64,000 bases of DNA from Dillenia suffruticosa (lineage: Eukaryota > Streptophyta > Magnoliopsida > Dilleniales > Dilleniaceae). Location: positions 12,601,001 through 12,665,000 of the forward strand of contig JAVTVX010000027.1 of assembly GCA_033439265.1 (NCBI GenBank), written 5' to 3'. The notes under the pieces were generated by a model, which saw only the letters and a list, made by a program, of their open reading frames with translations, was not told the origin of the DNA and did no database searches. The translations under genes and the position numbers were made by a program. Numbering within the stretch: position 1 is the first letter of the stretch; each line of letters begins with the position of its first letter. Positions 48,561 to 61,245 of this stretch are shown piece after piece.

Positions 48561-50770
48561 TAAGAATCAAACAGCCAAATTATGCTTTTTGACGGTACAT
48601 GCTCTGATAGCCTATAACCACAAGAACAGCACTACTCAAGCCCATTGGGCCATATTGTCTTTAGGCAACCGAACACGCTTGCAGTCTCTTAGCCGAGAAC
48701 TCTCTCAATCAAGCACTTCTCATGACCCTCTTGATCAACTCAGCTCTCGGTGTTCAAGTTACTCGGTTACTCCGTTCCTTGGTGGACACGTTCCATTAAA
48801 ACAAATGTAATTCATTCCATAACGCGATAGACACAACTTGAAGCCAATCATTAAGGAAGTAAATCTTTGATGAATTTAAAATTTCCTTAATCGGATATAT
48901 ATTTTCTCTGTTCTCAGAAAAATCTCTTTCAAAAAAGAAATATATATCGGTCGTCATTTCTAATAAGGTAGAAAGTCTCTACGACAACTTGAGTTTTCCT
49001 TAATCAATAAGATACCAAATCCCCTACAATCTTTTTTTACAATCCCTACAATGTCAAAAAATTCTCAGCAATCTTTATAAGGAAATTAGGGTTTTTACAC
49101 TTCTAAACTCATATGAGACTTATCATGCACATAAACTATTATATCTAGCATCGGCAACTAGGTAGGTATGTTCAAGAACTCCACACAAAGGCATACAAAA
49201 GACATTACTGGGTTAACACTGAGTTCTCTTTAACCTGTTTCTCGTTTCCTAAAAATGTTCTTTTTGATTTGAATATCGGAGTCTCCCCCGTTAGAACATC
49301 TTTCAACAGTATTTGCAGGTTTGATCTCTCGTAAAGTTTCGGAGTATCTCTCAACATCAACTTCACATCCGGGTCAGCGGAGTAGGTATCTATGGAGTCT
49401 AAATCCACCTCTAACAGATTGACACTATCTGTGGGAACATGATAGGAATAGACTCATTTCCTGCCCCAGTCTTTCATCATCGTTGTCATCATGCCACAAA
49501 AAAGAAAGAGATCACTAATTGGTTTTGACAATAATGATCTAGTTGGAGTTATTTCATATCACCATGATCTATTAGTCGTCAAGGCCAAGATAGGTCTATA
49601 CTCTACGAGAAGAGTTCTCGTCGATCAAAGAGCAGATTATGATCTTCTCTATTGGGATACTTTTCAGCAGATAGGTTTCACCCCTATCAATCTACAACCT
49701 TAGACGACTCTCCTAAAAGGACTCTCTGGGGAATGGTATACCCCGAAGGTTCTATATCACTTCCTGTGAATTTGGGGATACCCTCAAATCAAGCTACCAC
49801 TGTGACCACGTTCAGCGTAATCAAAACTCAATCTCCTTGTAATGCTACCCTAGGCCGTCCTAGTTTAAACAACATGGAAGCCTTGTCAAGCACTAAACAC
49901 ATGAAAGTTAAATTCGGAACAACAAAGAGTATCGCGACCCTCAACTACGACCCTCTTCTACAGACATTACCTTCATTTGAAGGGAGTAGAGAAAATCTCT
50001 CAATAGAGACAACAGAATTTAGGGACGATACTATGGAGATAGAAAAACCATAACCTGCAAAGTGGATAATCGAGATCCCAATCTTGGACATCCCTTGACA
50101 AACCGTTCAAGTTGGAACTCATCTGTCATCATCGTCGTGCGAGGCCATCATTGAATGTCTCCATTGCCATTCTAAAGGTTTCACATGGTCACCAGAAGAT
50201 ATGTCGGGGATCCATCTCTCGGTGATTATCCATAAATTGACTGTGGATCCGAGTTGCAAGTCTATGAAATAAAAGAAAATGGTATTTGCAATAAAGCGCT
50301 AACGCGCAATTTAAGAAGTCCAAAAGCTTCTAACGGTAGGGTTCATTAGAGAAGTAAAGTATCCCGAATGATTGGTCCATATAGTCAGGGTAAAGAAGGC
50401 AAGTAATAAGTAGAGGATATGTGTTGACTTCATTAATCTCAATAAAACATGCCCAAAAGATAACTATCCGCTCTCTAACATGAATAAACTTGTAAATAAC
50501 TCCTCGAGTCATTAGCTTTTAAGTTTTATGGATACATATTCCAGTTATAATCAAATTCGCATGGCCCTAGAGGACAGTTAGAAGACAAACTTTGTTACAG
50601 AATTTGGTACTTACTACTATAGAATTATGCCTTTCGAATTGAGAAATGCGAGAACAACTTTTCAACGATTGGTCACAGAGTTTTCAGTGAATAGCTCTTA
50701 TGACGACCCGCTATCTAAATGTTGTATCTCTAGCAAAAGGAGTCAGACATGCAAATGTAGAAGTGACCAA
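48560..50770 (+). mobile_element. Ty3/Gypsy fossil of the Tat lineage, 5' part
   Basis: A probable LTR end (about 48600-49418) is followed by GACACTATCTGTGGGAAC at 49421, the characteristic primer-site wording of Tat-type elements. 49500-50050 encodes the protease region (LVGVISYHHDLLVVKAKIG, RRVLVDQRADYDLLYWDTFQ, CNATLGRPSLNNMEALSST). 50080-50700 encodes reverse transcriptase (GFIREVKYPE, SFMDTYSSYNQIRMALEDS). The rest is absent, cut off by the next Gypsy LTR. A fossil with several breaks. Confidence 0.8.
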
Positions 50771-50780
50771 CACAATTAAA

Positions 50781-52493
50781 ATGCGACGTCTAGACTCACG
50801 ACAGTCACACTCCCTATGTGTGATCATACGGAAGAAGATTTAAATTTAAAAAAAAAAAATCAATTACTTGTCCTTTCCAAAAGAAAAATTGGTGGTCTCT
50901 CCTATTTAATGATTATTTAACCATTTGGGGTTAATATAAAATCTGATAAAACAAATAGAACACTTCTAATATCAAACAATCTGACATCTATGGATTTCTC
51001 GGCCATCCAGCACAACGCACCATGGTTTGTGATCATAATATAAACAAAACTATATATATAAAGCTCTTCTTGGCTATCAACTATGCATATACATATAGAT
51101 CATAATTCATACAATCCCAAAGAAAATACAAAGACTACATGCCTTAACAAAATAGGTGGTCAGAAATGAGTAGAAATCTAAATCACTTGGCTCAAAGGTC
51201 TTTACCCTGTGAATCTCTCTCATTTCCCTGATCACCTAAAAACAAGGATATCGGGATCAGTATAAACTGAACAAGTATATAGAGAACCAATAGCATGCAT
51301 AACAAGCAAATAAGTATAAGAATATCAACATCACCATATAAATAACGTAAATATAGTGGAGTATGCAAGAGATACACATTGTCTCAAGAAAACAATTGTG
51401 ATTGTCACTTTTATAATCATTACCCATATCCATCTATATCGATACAATTTAATCTTAGTAATTAAAGAAAAGAATAAAATATCGAATCAAGATAATGTAT
51501 GAGAGTCTGAAGAGTAAGTTAAAATTTGGGATTCCTAAATGAATCTAGATTTTTTTTTGGGTTTAGACCCTCAAACTTTTCACTTGTTTCTAATTCCACC
51601 CTCATAGAGAGAAGAGATCCATCCGTGGTTCCTCAAGTTTCACCCGCCGGCTTTGCACAAGCTTTTGAAACTCTTTGTGCAAACCATATTCCTTAAACTT
51701 TGACCATAGGCTTCACACAAGATTTTGAAGGTATTTTTATATTATCACTTTCTCTTTATATCTCTTTATGATTCTTATGATATAATAACCATAAAGACCA
51801 CAATCCATCACAAGTTTTACACAAAAGTTGCAATCCAACATCATAATTATACATGTCATACATCTCATTAAGCACTCAACAAATTTCCAGCACAAGTAGT
51901 TTAGAAAAAGTGTCATTACTCAAACTACAGTTCTCCGATTAAGGAGATTCCAACTATTACTTAAACATAAGACACAAGATTATAACTTTTATGTCTATAG
52001 CTAGGTTCAATTCCAATTACACAGGAAATCCAAATCAATCAAATTTACAACTTAAAATTCACAATACAGCTTATGTAGTATGGTTATACTGTGAAATAAG
52101 GCAAAATCTCCTAGTTTCCATACCTTATATTCAAGCTTCGAAAATTTTCTCCCTCTCTAACTCTACTCTTATCATAGCATGATAACAATTTAAGAAACAT
52201 GATTTACATGATCTTTAAGTATCAATTGAACAAACACATGTAAGGTATTTGCCTTCACATGCCTCTAATTTCACTTTACTCTTCTACATCAAATTTCCTT
52301 GCTTCCTTTGTGCTTCTCAGCTTGTTTTACAACTTTTGTATGCTTCTTTATGTTAGGAACACTAGGTATATGGATGGAGGTTATTGAATCTAAGCTTAAA
52401 GGACAGTTTTAATGGAGTTAAGGTTTGGTTTTGAGGGGGAGAAAAGTGAGATGCGGGAATAAAACAATCTAGAAGATGAAAGTGTGTGTTAAG

Positions 52494-52585
<92 letters not shown>

Positions 52586-52961
52586 AATTACTAAAGTGGA
52601 AAGTGGGCCCTCCCCCAAGCACATGTGATATCCATAAATGAGCCATGTGTTTGCCCTATGCCTTGTAATTGTTTAACATGTGCTCATTGTGAGTCCTACA
52701 CCAAATCCTAATTTGGTTCTATTGTTGATTTATATCGACCATTTTCATTCACCAATATATCCCATTAGTCTATACTAATTTTAATATACTCGATCTATCG
52801 TCAAACCACAAACATAAAATCCAGACATACATTGCACATAAAAGTTTCAACAATTTTAGTATAAAGCAATGCGAAACATATTTAAATATACTCAACAAAA
52901 TAATAATGCAAATGCAAATGTAAATATATGTATTAACGATCTCTCAAGATGCGGCATTACA
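50781..52961 (-). repeat. Long LTR of a second Gypsy element, minus strand
   Basis: On the minus strand it starts TGTAATGCCGCATCTTGAGA directly after a purine tract (AGGGAGGGAAGGA-like, 52962-52973), as a 3' LTR does after its polypurine tract. About 2.2 kb, non-coding. It contains a (CT)n(TA)n microsatellite. The left border, near TGCGACGTCTAGACTC, is a judgement. Confidence 0.65.
52497..52583. repeat. Compound (CT)n(TA)n microsatellite
   Basis: About 23 CT units run straight into about 20 TA units with no interruption. Expected to be highly variable in length. Confidence 0.97.
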
Positions 52962-52984
52962 TCCTTCCCTCCTTAAGCGATCCG

Positions 52985-53185
52985 GTCCTTCGGATCATTA
53001 CTCATGGTTAAAGAGGTATGGATATTATTCCCTTATTTCTGATTCCAACTCCCATGATGCCTCCTCGGAGGTGTGATGTTTCCACAAGATTTTTACTAAT
53101 TTGATAGTCTTGTTTCTCAATTTCTGCTCTCGAGAATCTAAAATTTGGATTGGTTGCTCAACATAAGTTAAGTGTTCTGTGAAAG
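52985..53185 (-). mobile_element. Gypsy integrase C-terminal remnant next to the LTR
   Basis: Minus-strand translation reads YVEQPIQILDSREQKLRNKT, then KILWKHHTSEEASWELESEI and YPYLF, the well-known end of Gypsy pol. The polypurine tract and the LTR (50781-52961) follow in the right order, so this is the 3' tail of one fossil; the rest of it is not in the window. Confidence 0.85.
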
Positions 53186-53671
53186 CCGAACCGGTTCACC
53201 CAATTTTTTCCTTTATTTTTGTTTTTTCTTTTTCTGCAAATGCACACTAACCATTTTTTTCTTCCTTTCTTTCTTACTCTTCCTTTTTCTTTTTCTTTTT
53301 CCTATTTCTTATCTCACTCTCACATTCTTTTTATTTTCTATCTCACTCTCACTCTCACTCTATTTTTCCCCCTTTTTTCCCTTCAGGGTCATTTTTTTCT
53401 CTCTTTTTTTCTTACTTAACTTTCGTTACTTCTAACCCTATCCCTAGCCCTAAAGAGAGAATTTAGAATTAGATTTAACTTAATGTAATGTAATGTAATT
53501 GTTTAAATGAATTTAGATGAATAAATTATAACTTAATTTATATTTTCGAATATGATTTCGTGATTGAATTAAATATATAGATTTTTTATATTATTCATAT
53601 ATTATAATTTTATAATTTAAATTTATTCATGAAAGCTGATCTTGAGTGCACAAATAAATTTCATATAAATT

Positions 53672-53715
<44 letters not shown>

Positions 53716-54677
53716 GCGGAATTTGATGTATCATTTTAAAAAATTAATTCGAAAAACAAAGTATTAAAAAAATAAGATATGAAAGTAATTATAATACAAA
53801 AATGGAAAAAAAAATGAATGTAAAAGTATAAACGATTTGCTAAATTATCACTTACCACAACTTATTTTATCTTATCGCAACTTATCATCCTACTATCATC
53901 CTATGCTGAAATTCCTTGTTTACTCACCACAACTCTTATATATTTCCTAACGGTTTGTCTTGTCATTAAAAAAGTCATTAATTATTACAAACTTACAAAT
54001 GCAAAATAATATTATTATATTATATTATCGCTTGTTATCTTGTTATCAAAAACTTACCACATATTATCATAAACACCAATTATCACTATATTACCACTAA
54101 TTATCACAACTTACCACAAGTTTTATTATTACTATATCACCACTAGTTATCACAAACTTATCACAAATTACCATAAAACAGTATTATATAAATTACTAAT
54201 TTAATATCATTTCAACTTACCACTAACTTATCTACCATGAAGTTACCATTTACTTACCATTACCTTTTTACTATATACTTACCACAACTATATATCAGAA
54301 ATTTATCCCAAACTTACCACTATATAAACTTATTTACCTATTTATCACCTAATGACTACTTACCACCTACTTATTTACCTATTTACTACCTACTTACTAC
54401 GTATCACCTACTTACCTAACTACTGCTACTTATCATTATCAGCCACTTACTTAACCATCACTATCATAAATTTTCCACAAGTTAGACTATTTTCAAATAC
54501 AAAGATATATGATACAAATATGATAACAATCCGGTTTTTACGAATATTACAATATATAGGTTAATATAAATAAAATTTATACAAACGGTTTATTCTAATA
54601 GTAAGAATTGAATATAGTTTTAAAAGACGGTGAAATTTGTGTGTTACCATATATATAAAACCTATGGAGATGGTATT
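53186..54677. other. Low-complexity interval
   Basis: 53200-53430 is T/C-rich with short TCTCAC repeats. 53674-53710 is a (TA)n tract. 53850-54480 holds many copies of TTACCAC/CTTATCAC words. No gene; the frames here are products of composition. Confidence 0.5.
53850..54480. repeat. Degenerate TTACCAC-word array
   Basis: By eye more than 25 copies of TTACCAC, TTATCAC, ACTTACC or CTACTTAC are spread over 630 bp at irregular spacing of about 10-30 bases, with AT-rich linkers. It looks like a decayed simple tandem repeat. Confidence 0.6.
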
Positions 54678-54689
54678 CATTACAAAAAA

Positions 54690-55280
54690 ACACGGCTTTT
54701 GCGACGAACTTTTACGACAAACGTTTTTTGTTGCTATTTTGCGACGAATTTATCAACGAAAATATTTTTCATAGCCATTTGCAACGATATTAGAGACGAA
54801 AGAAAATTCGTAGCTAACTTAGCGACAACTACAAATTCGTTGCTGATTTCAGCGACGAAAAACTATTTCGTCGTAGATTTCAGCGACGAACAGATGTTTC
54901 GTCGCTAATTTCAGCGACAAATACAGTTTTCGTCGCTTTAATAGCAACGAAAAGAGCGTTTCGTCGCAGATTTCAGCGACGAACAGGAGAATCGTCGCTG
55001 ATTTCAGTGACGAACCTTCTTTTCGTCGCTGATTTCAGCGAGCGACGAACTTTGTTTTCATCGCTGAATGTAGCGATGAACAGGAAATTGGTCGCGGATT
55101 TCAGCGACGAAATTAATATTTGTCGTTGAATTTTAAAATTTTACGACAAATGAAGCAACAAAATATATATTTGTCCCTGATATGTGCGACGAAACATGGT
55201 TCGTGATGAGAAAAATCCATTGTTGATGCCTTTCAACGATGGAAATGGGATTTTCAGTGATGGATTTTTCCGTCGATAAA
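54690..55280. repeat. Subterminal hairpin array, first block
   Basis: Units of about 36 bp such as AGCGACGAA, 6-9 bases, TTTCGTCGC, joined by TGATTTC linkers; at least ten units. They belong to the same motif family as in the 26-29 kb element, with GACGAA in place of GACGGA. Confidence 0.9.
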
Positions 55281-55299
55281 AGTTTGTTTTCTAGTAGTG

Positions 55300-55925
55300 A
55301 ATTTTCTGCTTTATTTTTAATTTTTAATAAAAATTAGAAAATGTTTAAATTTTACACGACATTTTTCCTAATCAAATATAATTATAATTAAATGAAAGTG
55401 CGCATTTTTATATATAAATCAAGTATTGTAATAGTTAAATGAAACTGCCGAGAGCGTTGCAAGTGTTGATTTATGCATAATTCTTCATGCATTTCCTCTA
55501 TATTTGTATGATTTGCCCCTCACGAATGCACCAATTTGTGCTTAAGGCACTTTGCCTAAAAGTAGGAAAGGGAACCCAAAGCTCATGCATTTGGAGCCGA
55601 AATACGTGGCAAGGATGCCAAAAGGAAAAGGAAATCAACTAAGGTAGAGAAGCCGCAACCACGGATGTCTATAGTAACCACCGGTTAGACTAATAAATAA
55701 TAATAGTAATTAATTGATATAACAAAAAAATATAATCAGTTAGTTAGTTAGTAATAGTAATTAATTAAGTAAATAGTTAGTAATTAAAATAATTAAAAAA
55801 ATATATAAAGATATGAGATGAAAAAATAATAATAGCATGTCATGAAATTGATTTTTGAGCATACTTTCTCTTCCGTAGACATGTACAAAATTAATTCAAA
55901 AAAAAAACTTTAAAATAACCTAAAA
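55300..55925. other. Unique-looking spacer between the two hairpin blocks
   Basis: About 625 bp without the hairpin motif and with no frame or recognised family. It is either native to the element, a later insertion, or ordinary genomic DNA if two separate elements are present. Confidence 0.4.
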
Positions 55926-55929
55926 AGGT

Positions 55930-56400
55930 AATGATTTTAGCGACGAACAGCTAGTTCGTCGCTGATTTCAGCGACGAAAATCTTGTCCATTGCTGATTTC
56001 AGCGACGAATTAGTTTTTCGTCGCAAATTCCAGCGACGAAAACACATTTCATCGCTGATTTCAGCGACGAAGTAGTGTTTCGTCGCAGATTTCAGCGACG
56101 AAAACTCGTTTCGTCGCAGATTTCAACGACGAAAACTCGTTTCGTCGCAGATTTCAGCGACGAACAAATGTTTCGTCGCTGATTTCAGCAACAAATATAA
56201 AATTTGTGGCTAACTTAGCAACAAATATGGAATTTGTCGCGGATTTTAGGGACAAAAATAAAATTTGTTGCTGAATTTAGCGACAAAATTAATATTTGTC
56301 GCTGATTTTGTTGCTAAATTCGTTAATTTTGTGACAAAAACAGTTTGGTTGCTGATATCAACAACAAATTAAAATTTGTCACTGATTTCGTCGTAGAATT
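55930..56400. repeat. Subterminal hairpin array, second block
   Basis: About 12 units, several nearly identical in tandem (56060-56190: CGACGAAAACTCGTTTCGTC recurs). No CACTA terminus precedes it. Confidence 0.9.
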
Positions 56401-56459
56401 TTTTAAATCACACACAAAATTCCTCTCCCTCTCTTCCCCATTTTCCCGTCCCTCTCTTC

Positions 56460-56840
56460 CCCGCGGTGCGTCTCCCCTCTGATTCACGGGTTCAAGGAGG
56501 TACTCTCTTTCTCTCTCTCTCTCTCTCTCTAGATCCGGCGGCATCCGGCCACAGAGGCCAGATCTGGGGAGGGGGCGGGGCGCCTCCCCCCACTGAGATT
56601 CGGCCACAGAGGTCGGATCTGGGGAGGGGACGTCCCCGCCTGCCCCTCCCCCGACTTTTTGTGATTAGAGGGGGAGGCGCCGCAGTGCCTCCCCCTAGGA
56701 GATCCGGCCGCACGGCCGAATCTAGGGAGGGGACGGCCCTCCCCTTCCGTCACCAAGGCGACGGGGGAGAGTCCTCCCCCTCGCCCTATCCGACGCTGTT
56801 GCCGCCGGATCTGGGCAGGGGAGCGCCTCCCCCATCCCCC
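56460..56840 (+). other. GC-rich repetitive leader of the CACTA element
   Basis: About 380 bp rich in GGGGAGGGG and CCTCCCCC with a recurring AGATCCGGCC...GATCTGGGGAGGGG unit of about 60-75 bp, preceded by a (CT)n tract (56508-56530). It stands between the hairpin array and the TNP2 gene and is very probably the promoter-proximal non-coding leader; an intron to about 57290 or beyond is possible. Frames on both strands are low-complexity Pro/Arg/Gly and are not taken as genes. Confidence 0.6.
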
Positions 56841-57660
56841 TTAATTTTTTTTCTTAGAATTTATATATTATATCATTAACTTTATATATAATTTATTATA
56901 AATTATTATATATTATAATTTTAATAATATTATAATATTATATATTATAATTTTAACATTATAACATATATTATAACATATTATATTTTATAATTTTATA
57001 AGATTATGTATTATAATGATTTGAACTTATTTTATATATTATATATTATAATTACGGTAATTATAACATAATTATAATTATATAATTTTATATAATGTTT
57101 TCTGATATATATATATATATAATAATATATAATATATATAATGCAGAATTTGAAATGGATAATATTCTCTACATATTTAAAAATTTATAATACATATAAT
57201 GCTATATATAGTTAATATATATTGTTAATCTTATATAATATATTTTAATATTAGATTAATTCTAAATAACATTAATGATTTTGTATTGCAGATGTGTTTG
57301 CTCTGATTGGACGTGTTGTTCAATTAGAGGGGAGAAATTCTTGTCTTGAAGCGGTCGAGGTATATATTTTTTCTTCGCATAGTTTCTTTTATTTTCTTTG
57401 TTTTATATCCCTTGTTTCTAGTTTCCATGTATATATGTTGTATATTCGCGAAATGCAATAGTTATAAATTTTTTTGTTATTTTTTTCGACTCAAATTTTT
57501 ATATTTGTTAAATTTTCTGAAAATATGTTAATATTTTTAAAATGTTTTGTTATTAGATGTTCATTATTTTTTATTAATGTTTTTTTTTCAATATAATATA
57601 TAGTTTGTTAATACTTTATTTATTAATATTTTATAAATTTTATTTTTGTAAATAGCGACA

Positions 57661-60600
57661 ATGCAAAACGAAAGAAATTGGATGTATAATAAGAATTTAC
57701 CTGATCGTCGTGGTTTAACTGATAAATTTATTTGTGGGGTGGAACAATTCTTGAATTTCGATACTAGTAAAGTTGAGTTTATAGATGGGAATAAGTTAAG
57801 ATATCTGTGTATAAAGTGTGGTAATGGCAAATTTTATATATGTGATAAAGTTAGGAAATATTTTTATAGATTTGGTTTTACTTTTAATTACTACAATTGG
57901 ATTTGTCATGGTGAACCGTTTATATCTAATGAAGAGTATGTACAAAATATGGATTATTCAGTTAGAGGGGATAACAATTATTATGATCAGTTAAATCCAT
58001 ATTAGCAGATGATATTTGATGCAGCGGGTCAAAATTTAGTTCCCCAATCAAACTATGCAAGTTCTAGTTTTGTACTAATAAATCAAGATGTACCTACAAG
58101 TTATGCATCACCATTGGAGGGGGTAGAAGCAACATATGTCAATGAGAATGTGCAAGATGAAAATTATTTATCTAACCAATTTCAAGAAATGTTGAGAGCT
58201 ACAGATGAACCGTTATGGGTTAGTTGTGACACCCACACTAAGTTGTCATTAACGGCTAGAATGTTAAATGTTAAGGCAGAACATAATTTGTCTGAGAATT
58301 GCTTTAATGATATTGTTCAAGTAATAGGAGAAGTATTGTCTCGTGATCATATAATGCCGAATGACTTTTATAGTATGAAAAAGTTGGTGAATGACTTGGA
58401 TCTTCCGGTGGAAAGAATTTATGTATGCAGAGATGGTTGCATTTTATTTTGGAGAGCTGATGAAAATGTACAATTTTGTAAATTCTGTAACCAAAGTAGG
58501 TACAAGAGTACTAGGACAGCAGGTCATAATCAGCGACCTAAACCATTCAAGCAAATGTTTTATTTGCCCTTGACTCTTAGATTGCAAAGACTTTATACAT
58601 CGAAAACTACTGCTGAATATATGACTTGGCATGCAAATCATCAAACAGAAGAAGGGTTAATGTGTCATCCTTCGGATACAGAGGTATGGAAAAATTTTGA
58701 TATGACATATCCTGAATTTGCAAGAGAGACTCGAAACATTAAGTTAGGTCTTTGTGCTGATGGGTTTGCTCCATTTGGAAAATTAGGGAAAACTTATTCA
58801 TGTTGGCCAGTGATATTAACTCCGTATAATATTCCTCCGGGTATGTGTATGAAAACACCCTATATGTTTTTGACATTGGTTATACCGGGCTTGCAAAATC
58901 CGAAGAAGTTGATAGATGTTTATATGCAACCGTTAATTGCGGAGTTAAAACAATTATGGGATGATGATGTTCTTACATATGATGTTAACACTGATCAGAT
59001 GTTTGTAACGAAGGCAACTCTTCTTTGGAAGATAAATGACTTCCCAGCTTATGGCATGTTATCGGGATGGAGTACTGCTGGGGTTTTAGGATATCCAATA
59101 TGCATGGAGAGATCTAAGTCATTCAGATTGAAATACGATAAGAAGACGTGCTATTTTGATTGTCATAGACAATTTTTGGCACAAAATCATAAATTTATAA
59201 GAAATAAAGAAGAATTTATGAAGAATAAAGTTGAAAAAATACCTCATCCGTTAAGATTAACTGGTCAACAAATTTGGGAGCGAGTGTCTCACTTTCCATC
59301 TATTATTGAAGACCCACATGGTACAACGTATGGATATGGAAGTGTGCATAAATAGACCAAACGGAGAATATTTTGGGACTTACCATATTGGAAGACCCAT
59401 CTGATTCATCATAATCTCGATTTGATGCATATCGAGAAAAATGTTTTCGAAAATGTGATTAATATATTGATGGATGTTTCTGGAGAAACGAAAGATAACT
59501 TAAATGCGAGAAAAAATATGCGGCTTCATTGTAATCGGCCTACATTTGATGTGGATGGAAGTAGTAAGGGACCAAAACCAAAGGCAATTTATACAATAAA
59601 TAAGGATCAGAGACGGAATGTTTGTGAATGGTTGAAATCGCTTAGATTTTCTGATGGTTATGCCTCAAATCTTGGGATATGTGTCGATATGAAAGAATGC
59701 AAGTTGATTGGTTTGAAAAATCATGATTGTCACATATTTATGGAAAGATTGATTCCGATTGCTTTTAAGGAACTATTACTAGATTTTGTATGGGGCGTCA
59801 TTACAGAGTTAAGTATTTTCCTGCATGATATTTGCTCGATAGTATTAAAGGAATCACATATTGCGAAATTAGAGAGAGATATCCCTATCATTTTGTGTAA
59901 TTTAGAAAGGATTTTTCATCCATCATTTTTTGATTCCATGGAACATATTTTGGTTCACTTGCCTTATAAGGCCAAAGTTTGAGGTCCCGTCCAATATCGA
60001 TAGATGTATCCATTTGAAAGGTAAATTTTGCACATTCTCTTCATAACAATATTTAGAGTGCATGCCATTGTACTAAATTCATTATATCTCATTTTCTGAT
60101 ACACTTTATTTAATTACAATTAGATTTTTATATCATTTGAAAAGAAAAGTGAAAAATAAGGCACGGGTTGAAGCCTCTATTGTTAATGCATACATTGCGG
60201 AGGAAGTGACAACTTTTGCTTCATATTATTTCGAACCTCATGTCCAATGTAAGAGACGGCGAACGGGCAGAAATGATGAGGGTTCTATTGATCCTAATTT
60301 AAAATCATTCTCTATTTTCAACTATCTCGGTCGACCAAGTGGATCATGTAAAGTTAGATATTTAACTGCTAAAAAATGGCGGGCAGCCCATACATAAAGA
60401 ATGGCGTGTGTGCGATGAAGAATTTGCAGTATGGTTCAAAACATATGTTAGTTTTGCAAATGTTAAATTTTATAAATATTTGATTATTAAAGAAATAACA
60501 CATTTATTTTACTTCAGGTTCAATGTAATCAAGATCAAGTTGAACAAGAATTGTTATTAATTAATCTGTCATGGGGTCCAAATTCAACGGTACAAACTTG

Positions 60601-61245
60601 GAAGTCGTATTTTATAAACGGGTACAATTTTCACACTCAAGAATATAGAACCGGAAAAACTACTATGAATAGTGGTGTTTGCATTCAGTCATCCAACGAT
60701 GGAGGTGTAAAAGATGAGTTTTATGGTTTGTTGGATGAAATTATTGAGGTTGAGTACATTGGAGCAGAGTTGCGAGTCGTTTTATTTATGTGCCAATGGT
60801 TTGACCCCGTAAAAGGGATGGATGTGCATCCAAAGTTTAATTTGGTTGATATAAATCATAAAAAATTTTATAAAAAATATGAACCATTCGTATTGGCACA
60901 ACAAGCGATTCAAGTGTATTGTGCATCATATCCTAGTTTGAAACGTGACAAATTTGATTAGTGGGCTGTTTGTAAAACGAAAGCATGAAAGAAAATTGAC
61001 GAACGTTGGGAAGACATAGCATATCAACAAGAGGAAGTTGCCTACACGTTTCAGACTGAGGAATATATTATTCCAACATTACGAGATCTACGTGAAGTAA
61101 TGATAGATGTGGATCAAATGAAATTCATGATACTAGCGATGAAGAACCTGATTTTGAGACAGATGATGAAGATGAGTATGAATTTGATGTTAAAGAATCT
61201 AATAATGAGGATGATGATGACAATGATGATTTTGATTTTTGATCA
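57661..61245 (+). pseudogene. TNP2-type CACTA transposase gene, interrupted
   Basis: ATG at 57661. Domains in order: transposase-associated (NWMYNKNLPDRRGLT; CIKCGNGKFYICDKVRKY), TNP2/Transposase_21 (MFYLPLTLRLQRLY; NIKLGLCADGFAPFGKLGKT; YDVNTDQMFVTKATLLW), DUF4218 (HHNLDLMHIEKNVFENVI), and DUF4216 (EVEYIGAELRVVLFMCQWFD) from 60551. The first frame stays open in one register from 57661 to an intron donor at 60021 except for stops at 58003, 59353, 59980 and 60001; the next exon starts at 60124. Another TAG lies at 60959, where relatives have Trp. An acidic tail rich in Asp/Glu ends near 61240. The protein would cut and join the element ends. The few stops and good conservation point to recent loss of function. 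Confidence 0.88.

Noticed and set aside
53172-53435. Phe/Leu/Ser-rich open frames
   Set aside because: Coded by T/C low-complexity sequence.
54237-54564. Thr/Tyr/Leu-rich open frames
   Set aside because: Translation of the TTACCAC-word field; no real start or family.
56466-56879. Pro/Arg/Gly-rich frames on both strands of the GC-rich CACTA leader
   Set aside because: Produced by GC-rich repetition; no domain, and several frames overlap.
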